Assembly: GCA_025800145.1 (NCBI GenBank)
Contig: JAOXSH010000064.1
Span: 1 to 43,978 of the forward strand
DNA from: Cohaesibacter sp.
GTDB lineage: Bacteria > Pseudomonadota > Alphaproteobacteria > Rhizobiales > Cohaesibacteraceae
Reading direction: 5' to 3'
DNA: 43,978 nucleotides
Position numbers and translations under genes: made by a program. Below the pieces are notes generated by a model. That model made no database searches, was not told the DNA's origin, and saw only the letters and a list, made by a program, of their open reading frames with translations. Of the stretch, positions 16,815 through 26,600 are shown in pieces. How positions within the stretch are numbered: position 1 is the first letter of the stretch; the number at the start of each line of letters is the position of its first letter.

Positions 16815-18299
16815 TTAGCCGACACTGCCTTCCAGCGAAATATTGATCAGTTTCTGTGCCTCAACAGCAAATTCCATAGGAAGCTGCTGAATCACATCTT
16901 TCACAAAGCCATTGACGATCAGGGCAACAGCCTCTTCTTCGCCAATGCCACGCGCCCGGCAATAGAACATCTGGTCATCTGAAATTTTTGAGGTCGTTGC
17001 CTCATGTTCAAAGACGGCAGAGGCATTCTTGCTCTCGATATAAGGCACCGTATGCGCGCCGCACTGATCGCCAATCAACAAACTGTCACATTGGGTAAAG
17101 TTACGGGCATGAGAGGCTTTTTTGTGCGCAGATACCAAACCACGATAGGTATTTTCTGAGCGACCTGCCGAAATCCCTTTAGAGATAATGCGACTGGACG
17201 TATTCTTACCCAGATGGATCATCTTGGTGCCACTATCAATCTGCTGACGGCCATTAGAAATGGCGATGGAATAAAATTCCCCGACACTATTCTCACCACG
17301 CAAGATACAGCTTGGATATTTCCAGGTAATGGCAGAGCCAGTTTCAACCTGTGTCCAAGAAATTTTGGCATTCTTTTCGCGACAATCGCCACGCTTGGTG
17401 ACGAAATTATAAATCCCGCCCTTGCCTTCACTATCGCCCGGATACCAGTTCTGAACAGTGGAATATTTGATCTCGGCATCTTCCAGCGCCACCAGCTCAA
17501 CAACAGCGGCGTGAAGCTGGTTTTCATCACGCTGCGGCGCTGTACAGCCTTCCAGATAAGAGACATAGGACCCCTTGTCGGCAATGATTAACGTGCGTTC
17601 AAACTGGCCTGTATTCTGCTCATTGATACGAAAATAGGTTGACAATTCCATCGGACACCGCACGCCCTCAGGGATGTAAACAAAGGATCCGTCGGTAAAG
17701 ACCGCACTGTTCAGTGTTGCATAGAAATTATCTGTCACCGGCACAACAGAGCCCAGATATTTCTGCACCAGTTCTGGATATTCCTTCACCGCTTCAGAAA
17801 TCGGACAGAAAATCACCCCTGCCTTTTTCAGCTCTTCCTTAAAGGTTGTGGCAACAGAGACGGAATCAAACACAGCATCCACGGCAACCTTGGTATGCAC
17901 CCGATTTTCTTCGGAAACACCGGCCAGAATTTCTTGCTCTTGCAACGGAATACCGAGCTTTTCATAGGTGCGCAAAAGCTCTGGATCCACCTCATCCAGA
18001 CTTTTCAGCCCTTCGGTATTTTTAGGGGCGGCATAATAATAGAGATCCTGAAAATCAATTTCAGGATAATTCACCCGTGCCCATGTTGGCTCTTGCATGG
18101 TTTGCCAACGTTTATAGGCATCCAACCGCCAATCCAGCATCCATTGCGGTTCATCCTTTTTGGCAGAGATAAACCGAATGATGTCCTCATTGAGGCCTTT
18201 GGGAGCTTTGTCTGTCTCGATATCGGTAACAAAGCCATATTTGTATTGGTCAACGTCAATCTCGCGTACCTGATCAACGGTTTCCTTAACAGCAGCCAT
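16815..18299 (-). CDS. sufB: Fe-S assembly scaffold subunit SufB
   Basis: The 494-residue SufB scaffold protein is where sulfur and iron are assembled. The N-terminal segment is family-typical, and the beta-helix core includes [20 protein letters not shown]. The C-terminal [18 protein letters not shown] carries Cys413, which corresponds to the conserved sulfur-accepting cysteine region of SufB. GGAG lies 7 bp before ATG 18299. A 253-bp gap separates it from the upstream desulfurase gene; a dyad in this gap (18360-18379) may be regulatory. Confidence 0.97.
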   Translation of the reverse strand: MAAVKETVDQVREIDVDQYKYGFVTDIETDKAPKGLNEDIIRFISAKKDEPQWMLDWRLDAYKRWQTMQEPTWARVNYPEIDFQDLYYYAAPKNTEGLKSLDEVDPELLRTYEKLGIPLQEQEILAGVSEENRVHTKVAVDAVFDSVSVATTFKEELKKAGVIFCPISEAVKEYPELVQKYLGSVVPVTDNFYATLNSAVFTDGSFVYIPEGVRCPMELSTYFRINEQNTGQFERTLIIADKGSYVSYLEGCTAPQRDENQLHAAVVELVALEDAEIKYSTVQNWYPGDSEGKGGIYNFVTKRGDCREKNAKISWTQVETGSAITWKYPSCILRGENSVGEFYSIAISNGRQQIDSGTKMIHLGKNTSSRIISKGISAGRSENTYRGLVSAHKKASHARNFTQCDSLLIGDQCGAHTVPYIESKNASAVFEHEATTSKISDDQMFYCRARGIGEEEAVALIVNGFVKDVIQQLPMEFAVEAQKLINISLEGSVG

Positions 18300-18359
18300 C
18301 TGCTACTCCATCCTGAGCGGTTTGAAAGACCGCAGGTCCATAAACTGCTTCATCGCAGT

Positions 18360-18379
18360 CTGACAAATGTCTTTGTCAG
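18360..18379. promoter_or_regulatory. Perfect dyad upstream of sufB
   Basis: CTGACAAA-TGTC-TTTGTCAG is a perfect 8-bp inverted repeat with a four-base loop, about 60 bp before sufB. It could be an operator or an RNA hairpin within the suf message. I cannot assign a regulator. Confidence 0.35.
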
Positions 18380-18552
18380 TTGGCTGAAACCGTCCCGAAA
18401 TGCCCGATTGCAGAGATAAAGCATTTCTTTTCAGCCAAATGCCGCATGCAAATCTCATTCACATCGCAACACACCCTCTGGTGCCATCCTGTTGATCCGA
18501 CAAAATGGCAATAACTGATTATTGACATCATATAGGAGGCGCAAAGCCCCTT

Positions 18553-19752
18553 TCACAATGCCAAACCCAGCTTTTTTGAATGTTTGGCACAAATTTTCTC
18601 CAAAACATTCAGTAATTTCTCAATGTCAGCCGCCTCACTATCCCAACCCAGACTGACCCGAACCGCAGCCCCGGCAAGCTCTGCATCAAAGCCCATGGCA
18701 GTCAGCACATGAGAGGCCGAAACCTTGCCAGATGAGCAAGCAGAGCCAGAACTCACCGCAATGCCTGCCAAATCCAACTGAATGAGCATAGTCTCTGCCC
18801 GCATCCCGGCAATGGCAAACTGACAGCAACTCTCGATCCGCTGTGCACCTTTGCCAAAAATCACGACATCGGGGGCAATATCTATCAAGCCTTGCTCAAA
18901 GTGATCACGTAAGGCGCCAAGACGCTGCATTTCACGGCTGACATTCGCCCCTTGCCCATCTTTGCCGTCGCAAAGTTGCAGATAGGCCAGCTCTGCTGCC
19001 ACACCAAAACCAACAATGGCCTGAACATCTTCTGTCCCTGCCCGATTGCGATTTTCCTGCGGTCCACCTGTGATCAGCGGTGCTGGTTCAAGCCCTTCTC
19101 GCGCCATGATCAGCGCCCCAATGCCTTTGGGGCCGCCCAATTTGTGCGACGATAGCGCCATGGATGTACACCCGATCTGGCCAATATCAAGCGCAACACG
19201 GCCCGCCGCCTGCACAGCATCAATATGGTAATAGGCGTCATAGTCTCTCGCCAAAGCGGCAATATCCGCAATTGGTTGCACAACCCCGGTCTCGCTATTG
19301 ACTGCCATAACGGCAATCATCGGCACGCCTTGGCTTTGATCATGCTGTGCCAACAAAACCTGCAAGGCAGACAGATCAACCACGCCCTTGTCATCCACTG
19401 CAATGGCGCTCATCTGATCTGCTGCAAACCGGCCACCGGACAAAATCGAGGGATGCTCTACCGCACTATGATAGAGATGGGATGCCGATTTTGCTTCATA
19501 ATCCCATTTCATATCCGGCGTTAGGGCCTGCATATTGGCTTCTGTAGCACCGGAGGTAAAAATCACCGATCCAACAGGGGCAGCGACCAGTCGCGCCACT
19601 TGCGCCCGCGCCCGCTCAATTGCCGCGCGCGCCTCTCGCCCCTCACTATGGATGGAGGAAGCATTGCCCCCAAGATCCATAGCCCTGATCAGGGCCTCTC
19701 GCACTTGTGGTCGCAGCGGAGCAGTCGCGTTATAATCGAGATAATGTCTCAC
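18553..19752 (-). CDS. Cysteine desulfurase, IscS/NifS type (class I)
   Basis: A 399-residue PLP-dependent cysteine desulfurase of class I. Key residues are His100, Asp178, the PLP lysine Lys204 (SSHKLGGPKG) and the catalytic Cys339 in SSGSACSSGK, the long mobile loop form. The start is a GTG at 19752 preceded by AAGGGATAAG; the first residues MRHYLDYNATAPLRP are typical. It is the first gene of the suf cluster, ahead of sufB, so the cluster encodes two different desulfurases. It may serve SufBCD, tRNA thiolation or both. No iscR is present. An Irr-type box and a palindrome lie about 170-220 bp upstream. Confidence 0.93.
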   Translation of the reverse strand: MRHYLDYNATAPLRPQVREALIRAMDLGGNASSIHSEGREARAAIERARAQVARLVAAPVGSVIFTSGATEANMQALTPDMKWDYEAKSASHLYHSAVEHPSILSGGRFAADQMSAIAVDDKGVVDLSALQVLLAQHDQSQGVPMIAVMAVNSETGVVQPIADIAALARDYDAYYHIDAVQAAGRVALDIGQIGCTSMALSSHKLGGPKGIGALIMAREGLEPAPLITGGPQENRNRAGTEDVQAIVGFGVAAELAYLQLCDGKDGQGANVSREMQRLGALRDHFEQGLIDIAPDVVIFGKGAQRIESCCQFAIAGMRAETMLIQLDLAGIAVSSGSACSSGKVSASHVLTAMGFDAELAGAAVRVSLGWDSEAADIEKLLNVLEKICAKHSKKLGLAL

Positions 19753-19919
19753 CTTATCCCTTGCCTTATTCTCACATTTTAGCCTGCCATTTCTGCATCC
19801 TTTTAACCAAGGAACAGAAAGATATGCGATTTATTGACGGTAAAGATCCCAAAAGACTTGTAATTTCCCCATTTCTTTATGCTATGAAGGAGCTGAGAAA
19901 TGGATCCTGCCAGTTCCAA

Positions 19920-19936
19920 TTTGGAATTATTCTAAA
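19920..19936. promoter_or_regulatory. Probable Irr-binding iron control element (ICE)
   Basis: TTTGGAATTATTCTAAA is a near-perfect palindrome of the TTTAGAA-N3-TTCTAAA type bound by Irr in alphaproteobacteria. It lies between the leftward suf operon (start 19752) and the rightward hydrolase gene (20069). On the minus strand it sits just downstream of a possible promoter (TTGACT, 17 bp, TAGCTT at 19969-19941), the position for repression. Confidence 0.6.
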
Positions 19937-19948
19937 TTGAAGCTAGTG

Positions 19949-19971
19949 AACTTGTCTTTTTAAGTCAAGTT
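19949..19971. promoter_or_regulatory. AACTTG-N11-CAAGTT palindrome
   Basis: AACTTG.CTT and AAG.CAAGTT form a 23-bp interrupted palindrome, 12 bp right of the Irr-type box. It covers the putative -35 of the suf promoter and could bind a second regulator. No match to a known consensus is claimed. Confidence 0.35.
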
Positions 19972-20068
19972 AAACACGAGCCGATATACCCAAAAACACG
20001 TAAATTTGGTGATATTGGTGGCAAGATTGTGATTGGAACATTGATAACAGGAGAGGATCAGGCACCCT

Positions 20069-20773
20069 ATGCCAGAGGTGATCTTCAACGGCCCTGCCGG
20101 GCGTTTGGAAGGCCGGCTTCATCCGTCCAAAAACCGCAAAGCCCCTATTGCTCTCATTCTACATCCTCATCCCCGCTTTGGCGGTACGATGAATAATGAG
20201 ATCATCTACCATCTTTATTACATGTATGCGCGACGTGGTTTCACGGTTCTGCGCTTCAATTTCCGTGGTGTTGGCCGTTCACAAGGTCAGTTTGACCATG
20301 GTGTGGGCGAATTATCGGACGCAGCTGCGGCGCTGGATTGGGTCCAGACCATCCATTCAGAAGCCCCCGGCGTCTGGATTGCCGGTTTCTCCTTTGGTGC
20401 CTGGATTGGTATGCAGCTGCTTATGCGCCGCCCAGAGGTAGAAGGCTTCATCTCCATTGCCCCACCTGCCAATCTCTATGATTTCTCTTTCCTTGCCCCT
20501 TGTCCGTCTTCTGGTCTGATTACCCATGGTGGCATGGATAAGGTCGTGCCTCATAAGGATGTTCAGGCGCTGGTTGACAAGCTGAAAACTCAAAAAGGCA
20601 TTGTCATCGATCAGGAAATCATCCCCGGTGCCAATCATTTCTTCAAGGAAGAAACAGATCAGTTGATCAATGTTTGCGCCAATTATCTGGATCAGCGAAT
20701 CGGCTTTGATTCGTCTCAGTTGCTTGATGTCAGTGAAAGCGACGACAAAAGCGAAAACGCCATCCAGCTCTAA
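20069..20773 (+). CDS. Alpha/beta hydrolase
   Basis: A 234-residue cytoplasmic alpha/beta hydrolase. The N-terminal part has the HPHPRFGGTMNN oxyanion-type loop, followed by NFRGVGRSQG and the nucleophile elbow GFSFGAW (Ser about 113). A C-terminal HGGMDKVVP segment supplies the acid and PGANHFF the catalytic His (about 193). The family includes uncharacterised esterase or acyl-peptidase-like proteins common in Hyphomicrobiales, and the substrate is unknown. It is divergent from the suf cluster and has its own terminator. Confidence 0.9.
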   Translation: MPEVIFNGPAGRLEGRLHPSKNRKAPIALILHPHPRFGGTMNNEIIYHLYYMYARRGFTVLRFNFRGVGRSQGQFDHGVGELSDAAAALDWVQTIHSEAPGVWIAGFSFGAWIGMQLLMRRPEVEGFISIAPPANLYDFSFLAPCPSSGLITHGGMDKVVPHKDVQALVDKLKTQKGIVIDQEIIPGANHFFKEETDQLINVCANYLDQRIGFDSSQLLDVSESDDKSENAIQL

Positions 20774-20795
20774 TCCCCATCATCTGTTCAAACAC

Positions 20796-20831
20796 AAACC
20801 GCCCGCTTCAGATAGCGGGCGGTTTTTTTAT
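20796..20831 (+). terminator. Rho-independent terminator after the hydrolase gene
   Basis: AAACCGCCCGC (20796-20806) pairs with GCGGGCGGTTT (20815-20825) around an eight-base loop, followed by a T tract on the plus strand. Confidence 0.92.
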
Positions 20832-20910
20832 GGTGCACAAAAAATTAAACGGCTCCATGTCACCCCAAAAGCCCGTTTTTGAGACCCCGCTTTTGAGACA
20901 TTGTGTCAAA

Positions 20911-22056
20911 TCAGTCTCTATCGACCAAAACACCGCCGCTCATTGCCTCCCTCACCCCTGTCGTACCGGGAAAGGTTAAGGGCAGATTTCGCAAGGATCT
21001 TACGGCAAGATAGGCAAAGGCTTGGGCTTCGATCGCATCGCCATCAAAACCCAACTCATCCGCCCGCTTCACCTCACACTCCAAGGCCCCTTGCAGCTGG
21101 CCAACCATGACCGGATTATGCTGCCCGCCACCGCAGACCACCAAGGTGCGCGCCTGTTGGCCTTTGATTTGTTCCATTTGCTCTATGCCAAGACAAATCG
21201 TCTCGACCGTGAAAGCTGTCAGCGTCGCCACGGCATCCTCTATACTGTGATTGTCAACAAGAGAGACATCAAAAGCATTTCGGTCGAGGGATTTGGGAGC
21301 CAGTTTTTGAAAATAGGGATTGCCCATCAAGCCAACCAGAGCCAGAAAATCCACCTGCCCTGCCATGGCAATCCGCCCGCCTTCATCCATGTCTTTGCCA
21401 AGTTTGCTGCGCACCAAATCATCAATCAGCGCATTTCCGGGGCCAGAATCAAAAGCTGTGAGGTCATCCTCTGCGCCAATCCATGTGATATTGGATACCC
21501 CGCCAATATTGACAAAGACGCAAGGGCTTGCAAGAGCTGCTTTTCTGGCCAAAAGCTGATGGAAAACCGGCACCAATGGTGCTCCCTGCCCGCCATGCTC
21601 CATATCTTTGGCGCGCAAATCAAACATAACAGGACAATTGAGCGCTTCTGATAGCGCCTTGCCATCCCCCAATTGCACAGTCATCCCTGCTTGCGGCTCA
21701 TGCCAAACGGTCTGGCCATGAAAGCCGATGATATCGGGCTGTAAATCCTGATCCAGCCCGGCCAAAAACTGTTTTGCGGCCTCGCAATGGATTTGTGTCA
21801 CCATCTGTTGTGCATCAGCCAAAGGGCCGGAACGGTCTTGACGGTCCGTCATGCCTTTGGCCGCCTCCATAGCGCTCACCAGCTTTTGCTTTTGCGCTTC
21901 ATCATAGGCATGGTATCCACTGGCCAGTGCTTCGAACTGATCCTGACCATCAGTGCGGATCAAGGCTAGATCAATTCCATCGCAAGAGGTGCCACTCATC
22001 AGCCCCAAAGCCAGAATCGGCAAATTTTCCTCTGTAAAATGCGTTTTCTTCTGCAT
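20911..22056 (-). CDS. anmK: Anhydro-N-acetylmuramic acid kinase
   Basis: About 381 residues. The enzyme opens and phosphorylates 1,6-anhydro-MurNAc to MurNAc-6-phosphate in peptidoglycan recycling. Family motifs are GLMSGTSCDGID near the N-terminus, GFHGQTVWH, VNIGGVSNIT and FDSGPGNALIDD. I prefer the ATG at 22056 (MQKKTHFTEENL), which has AAGGA and GGGA upstream; the frame extends to 22140 but the extra 28 residues do not fit the family. It is divergent from tyrS, an arrangement common in alphaproteobacteria. Confidence 0.94.
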   Translation of the reverse strand: MQKKTHFTEENLPILALGLMSGTSCDGIDLALIRTDGQDQFEALASGYHAYDEAQKQKLVSAMEAAKGMTDRQDRSGPLADAQQMVTQIHCEAAKQFLAGLDQDLQPDIIGFHGQTVWHEPQAGMTVQLGDGKALSEALNCPVMFDLRAKDMEHGGQGAPLVPVFHQLLARKAALASPCVFVNIGGVSNITWIGAEDDLTAFDSGPGNALIDDLVRSKLGKDMDEGGRIAMAGQVDFLALVGLMGNPYFQKLAPKSLDRNAFDVSLVDNHSIEDAVATLTAFTVETICLGIEQMEQIKGQQARTLVVCGGGQHNPVMVGQLQGALECEVKRADELGFDGDAIEAQAFAYLAVRSLRNLPLTFPGTTGVREAMSGGVLVDRD

Positions 22057-22241
22057 TTTTCCCAAATCCTTCTGATTTCTGGCCTGCCAGCTAGTGATCT
22101 TTAAAAAGAAGTTTGTTAGATAGTGCGCTTTGAAAGGCATCAGATCTGTCTGTGCACAGCATAACCAACTCTTTGCACCAAAAGACAGCCCCTGATCGCC
22201 ACTTTAGCAGTAACACCCGTTTTTTAAGGAGGAATGCGGCT

Positions 22242-23501
22242 ATGACCGCCTTCAAATCCGAATTTCTACACACGTTGAACGAGCGCGGATTCATCCACCA
22301 ATGCTCAGACCCCGAAGGGCTGGATAAACTCTTTTCCACGGAAACGGTGACTGCTTATATCGGCTATGACTGCACAGCAAAATCTGTGCATGTCGGCAAT
22401 CTTGTTTCCATGATGATGCTGCATTGGCTGCAAAAAACCGGCCATCGTCCCATCGCCCTGATGGGGGGCGGCACAACCATGGTGGGCGACCCATCTGGCC
22501 GTGACGAAACACGCCAATTGCTGACGCCGGACATCATCCAGTCCAACAAGGAAAGCATCCGCGAGATTTTCTCCAGCCTGCTCAATTTTGGCGATGGCCC
22601 CAATGATGCCTTGCAAGTGGACAATGCCGATTGGCTGTTGGATCTGAAATATATCGAGCTGTTGCGCGATGTTGGCTCCAAATTTTCGGTCAATCAAATG
22701 CTGGCCCGCGATGCAGTGCGTTTGCGTCTGGAGCGTGAGCAACCACTCTCCTTCATTGAATTTAACTATATGATTCTTCAGGCTTATGATTATACCCGCC
22801 TGAATAAGGAATATGGCTGCCGTCTGCAAATGGGAGGATCGGATCAATGGGGCAATATCCTCTCGGGGATTGATTTGTGCCGCCGCATGAACAATACCGA
22901 GACCTTTGCGCTGACCACGCCGCTGATTACCAAATCAGATGGCTCTAAAATGGGCAAATCTGTTGATGGGGCCATCTGGTTGCGAGGCGATATGTATAGC
23001 CCTTATGATTATTGGCAATTCTGGCGCAATACAGGCGATGCCGACGTTATTCGCTTCCTCAAACTCTACACCACCCTGCCAATGGAGGACATCAACCGTC
23101 TGGCAGCGCTGGAAGGCAATGAGTTGAACGAGGCCAAGAAAATCTTGGCCACAGAAGCAACTGCTCTGATTCACGGCCGCGATGCAGCCGACACAGCCGC
23201 AGAGACTGCCCGCAAAACCTTTGAAGCGGGCCAAGCCTCTGCCGCCAATCTACCAACCATCGAGATCAAACAGGCCGATCTTGACGCAGGCATCGGTATT
23301 CTCAGCGCCTTTGTAACAGCCGGTCTTGCCAAATCCAATGGCGAAGCCCGCCGTAATATCAAAGGCGGCGCTCTGAAACTCAATGATCAAGCCGTCAGTG
23401 ATGACAGCCTGTCTTTGAACGCAGATTCCCTGAATGAAGAGGGCGTCATCAAGCTTTCCATGGGCAAGAAAAAGCATGTGCTTTTGAAATTGGCTGATTG
23501 A
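22242..23501 (+). CDS. tyrS: Tyrosyl-tRNA synthetase
   Basis: A 419-residue class I synthetase that charges tRNA-Tyr. The HIGH-type motif is HVGNL, the tyrosine pocket has the YIGYDCTA segment, and the KMSKS-type loop is KMGKS. An S4-like RNA-binding domain forms the C-terminal 70 residues ([16 protein letters not shown]). The start at 22242 is set by an AAGGAGG ribosome site nine bases upstream; the frame is open from 22152, but the earlier part is unrelated to the family. A long hairpin follows the stop. Confidence 0.97.
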   Translation: MTAFKSEFLHTLNERGFIHQCSDPEGLDKLFSTETVTAYIGYDCTAKSVHVGNLVSMMMLHWLQKTGHRPIALMGGGTTMVGDPSGRDETRQLLTPDIIQSNKESIREIFSSLLNFGDGPNDALQVDNADWLLDLKYIELLRDVGSKFSVNQMLARDAVRLRLEREQPLSFIEFNYMILQAYDYTRLNKEYGCRLQMGGSDQWGNILSGIDLCRRMNNTETFALTTPLITKSDGSKMGKSVDGAIWLRGDMYSPYDYWQFWRNTGDADVIRFLKLYTTLPMEDINRLAALEGNELNEAKKILATEATALIHGRDAADTAAETARKTFEAGQASAANLPTIEIKQADLDAGIGILSAFVTAGLAKSNGEARRNIKGGALKLNDQAVSDDSLSLNADSLNEEGVIKLSMGKKKHVLLKLAD

Positions 23502-23524
23502 TCAAATCAGACCATAAAAACAAC

Positions 23525-23556
23525 AAAGGCCAGTGCAGCACGCTGCACTGGCCTTT
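23525..23556. terminator. Long hairpin between tyrS and the AsmA-like gene
   Basis: AAAGGCCAGTGCAG and CTGCACTGGCCTTT form a perfect 14-bp stem with a four-base loop 23 bp after tyrS. The T tract is short on both strands, but position and strength fit a terminator for the two convergent genes. Confidence 0.75.
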
Positions 23557-23609
23557 CGTGTTAGAATGCCTTTCAGAGCCCGATTTAAAAGTGTCTGTTT
23601 GAGCCTTTT

Positions 23610-23627
23610 ATACCAACGGCATGAAAT
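23610..23627 (+). repeat. Solitary end of the 323-bp repeat
   Basis: ATACCAACGGCATGAAAT is identical to 16-18 bases of the terminal repeat of the 323-bp elements, with TA at its tip, but no second end or internal sequence follows. It lies 18 bp beyond the stop of the AsmA-like gene. Confidence 0.6.
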
Positions 23628-23644
23628 CGAGCTCTCAGGCAAGC

Positions 23645-26600
23645 CTATCGCCCAAATTCAAAAATCTTGCGCAAGGCCCCTGGAGCCAACATTGAGGCGG
23701 GGTTTACAATCACTTTGGGATTATCCATTGCGCCCTTGATTTTATAGGTGATACCCAATAAGCCTTCATTTTTGCGGTTGCCCAAAGCCCGGCCAATAAC
23801 CGGCAAACGCGAAAACAGATTATTGACGGCATAGGCGGGAATATAAACCCCAGTCAGACGCACAATTTTTTGCCGCATATCCAGAGTACCGCTCATGGTT
23901 GCGCCCAGCACAGGTCCTTTGACCACCCCTTGCGAGACCGATACAATGCCCTCTTTGTTGGAGAAATTCAGCGTCAATTTATCAAAACTCGTATTTGATC
24001 TTTGTAACTGGCCGCTGGATGCATCACGGCGTGCAGCTCCCTTGATGGCAAAATTTTTCAGAAAAACCGAACCTCTGATCTCTTTCCAACCTTTTGCCAG
24101 TTCTGCCGAAACAGCCAAACGGCCTCCGACAATTTTGTCGTAAATTCCCAAAAAGCGCAGCAAGACACCTGCATCCAGCGTCGAAATATGCAAGGTCGGA
24201 TTATTGCCTGTTTGCGTTTCAACTTTGAAATCTGTACGCCCGTTCAGCTTGCCCGAAATAAACATCTCGCGATCTTTGCCCCGCACAACACTATGGCGGG
24301 CACTGACATCGGATAGAATATTGCCTTTCATTCCAATCACCCGATCAATGCGGGCTTTGAGGTGATAGCTTGCAGACGTTTTCTTGCGCGAAGAAGCCGT
24401 CTTGGAAGCAAACGCCCCCTTCACCAGCTTTCCACGCAAATCCAACAATTGGCCAGAAACTGAAATATCAAAAATCTGCCCCTTTCTCTGGGCCACACGC
24501 ACACTGAAGGAATCGCCACGGCTCAAAGACAGAGAGCTGATAACGAGAGACTGCAAGCCTTGTTCAGCATGGAGTTTTCCCTGGCCAACGGCCTTAAAGC
24601 CCTGACCGGAAACATCAAGGGATGAGATCTGATAGTTTTTGCCTTTCACATCCACCTTAAAGCTGGCCTGCCCCTTGACCCCTGATTTTTTCGTCCAACC
24701 AATCTCGTCCAATCGCAAAACGGCCTTGGTCAGATCTACAGCCACATCATATCGGTCCTTTGATGTGCCATTTTGTTTAATGGTCACAGAAACCGGCCCT
24801 TGCAACCAGCTGCTCAAATCAAGGCCAAGATTGGCCCGATCACGATCCGAGAGAACCAGTTTGACATTGGATTTGAGTTTGACCGATTGATCGGTTGATG
24901 TTTCCACATCCACATTGGCCTGCAAACCATCAATCAAACCAGAGCCAGAAATATCAACACGGGTGCCATCTGTCCTGATCGCAAGATTGGCGGCTTTGAT
25001 ATCCCGACCGCGAACAGCAGAACCAGACGAAAAGTCGCTCAACGTCACCTTGGCATCGTAACGAACGTCTTCTTTTTTCAAGTCTTTCTTGAAAGGAAAG
25101 CGAAGCTTGATCCGTGCATTTGCCTGACCTTTCAAGCGATTAGCGGATAATTTTTCTCCCTTAAGTACAGAAAGAGGCTCATGATCCACAACCGCACCCA
25201 AGGCGGCGGCGCTGCCCCGGGCCTCTAGGACTAGAATACCGGTGGCAGGCTTTTGTGCGTGATCGGGGATTTCAAACCGGCCAGAGGTCAAGGGAAGACG
25301 CTGACCGGTTTTGGCCACCAATTCCCCTTGTGTCAGACTGGCTAAAAAAGTACGACCGGTAAAAATACCCGTCCCGGAAATATTATGAGCAGGCGCCAAC
25401 TCTCCAAAAGGCTTTAAGGCAACATGTTCCAGACCAAAGGCCCCATTGACCGCGTCATCGGGCAATTCCAGGCGATCATCAGCCGTGCGCTCAAACATCT
25501 TATCGGTCAGAGAGATTTCAATCGTGCCACCAGTTGTACGCCCTGACTGGACATTTTGCAAAACCCAGCGCCGGGCTGCCCCGGCAATATTGACAGGCCA
25601 CATCTGACTCAACAAATCATAGGGCATGGGAGAGACCTGAAAAGTCATGCCTGCGGTCAAAACATCATCGACAAGCGCAATCGATCCTGCGCCATCAAGC
25701 TTGCCTTCCTCAGCAAGCGCTGAAAAGCGGTCAATATGCATAATGCCGCTTTGGCGTCCCACACGCGCATGTAGTACCAATTCATTGAGAGTTTTGGCGG
25801 TGTTTGGATTATCGCGGGCATCCAGAACAAGGTCCTGTGCTTCAATGACCATCTTGACGTCACCAGACTGTTCTTCTGGCCAGACAGCAACCCCTTTAAA
25901 CTGACCGCCCGTCTCACCAAACAACACTTGGCCAAATTTTAGGGCCAAGACGCGATCATCTGGCTCCCAGTCCAAACGAAAACTCGCCTCATCAAGTAAG
26001 GCGCTGTCATTGTCGCCAAAATCAAGTCGACCCGCGCCAACATCCAGCGCCACCTGCATGTCAATCAGACTATCGCGACCATCAAAATCCATGCGCGCTG
26101 CGCCATAAAAAGGAGAATTGAATTTGAAACGACGGGCTTTTTCTGCAAAGCGTGGCCAGATATCAGCCAGCGAGACATCAGCAAAGCGAAACTCGATCGA
26201 TTTCCCCGCAATCCCGTCTGTTTCTTCTTCCAGCTTATATTCAGCCATGGCGAAAGCAATACGGCCCTTTTTGCCGTCGACAGCAAAATCAATACGCCAG
26301 TCATTATCATCATCGCCTTTGGGCTGATAGGAAAAGGCAACATTGTCCAACAGGCGGGTTTTATTGGCCAATTGATCGGTAAAATGCAATTCGCTGTCCC
26401 GAATAAGAATACGGGGGGGCCGTTTTGATAAATCAGCATCCGCCAAAGGCTGCATGGCGCGGCGCATCCCATAAATCAGCGAGACAAATTCAGGCTCATC
26501 CGGGTCATAATAATCGGCTTGAGACCGTATGGGAGGACCAAAAGTGGCAGACAGGCCACCGGGATCTTGTCCGGCAATGATAAAACGTCCCAATTGGTCA

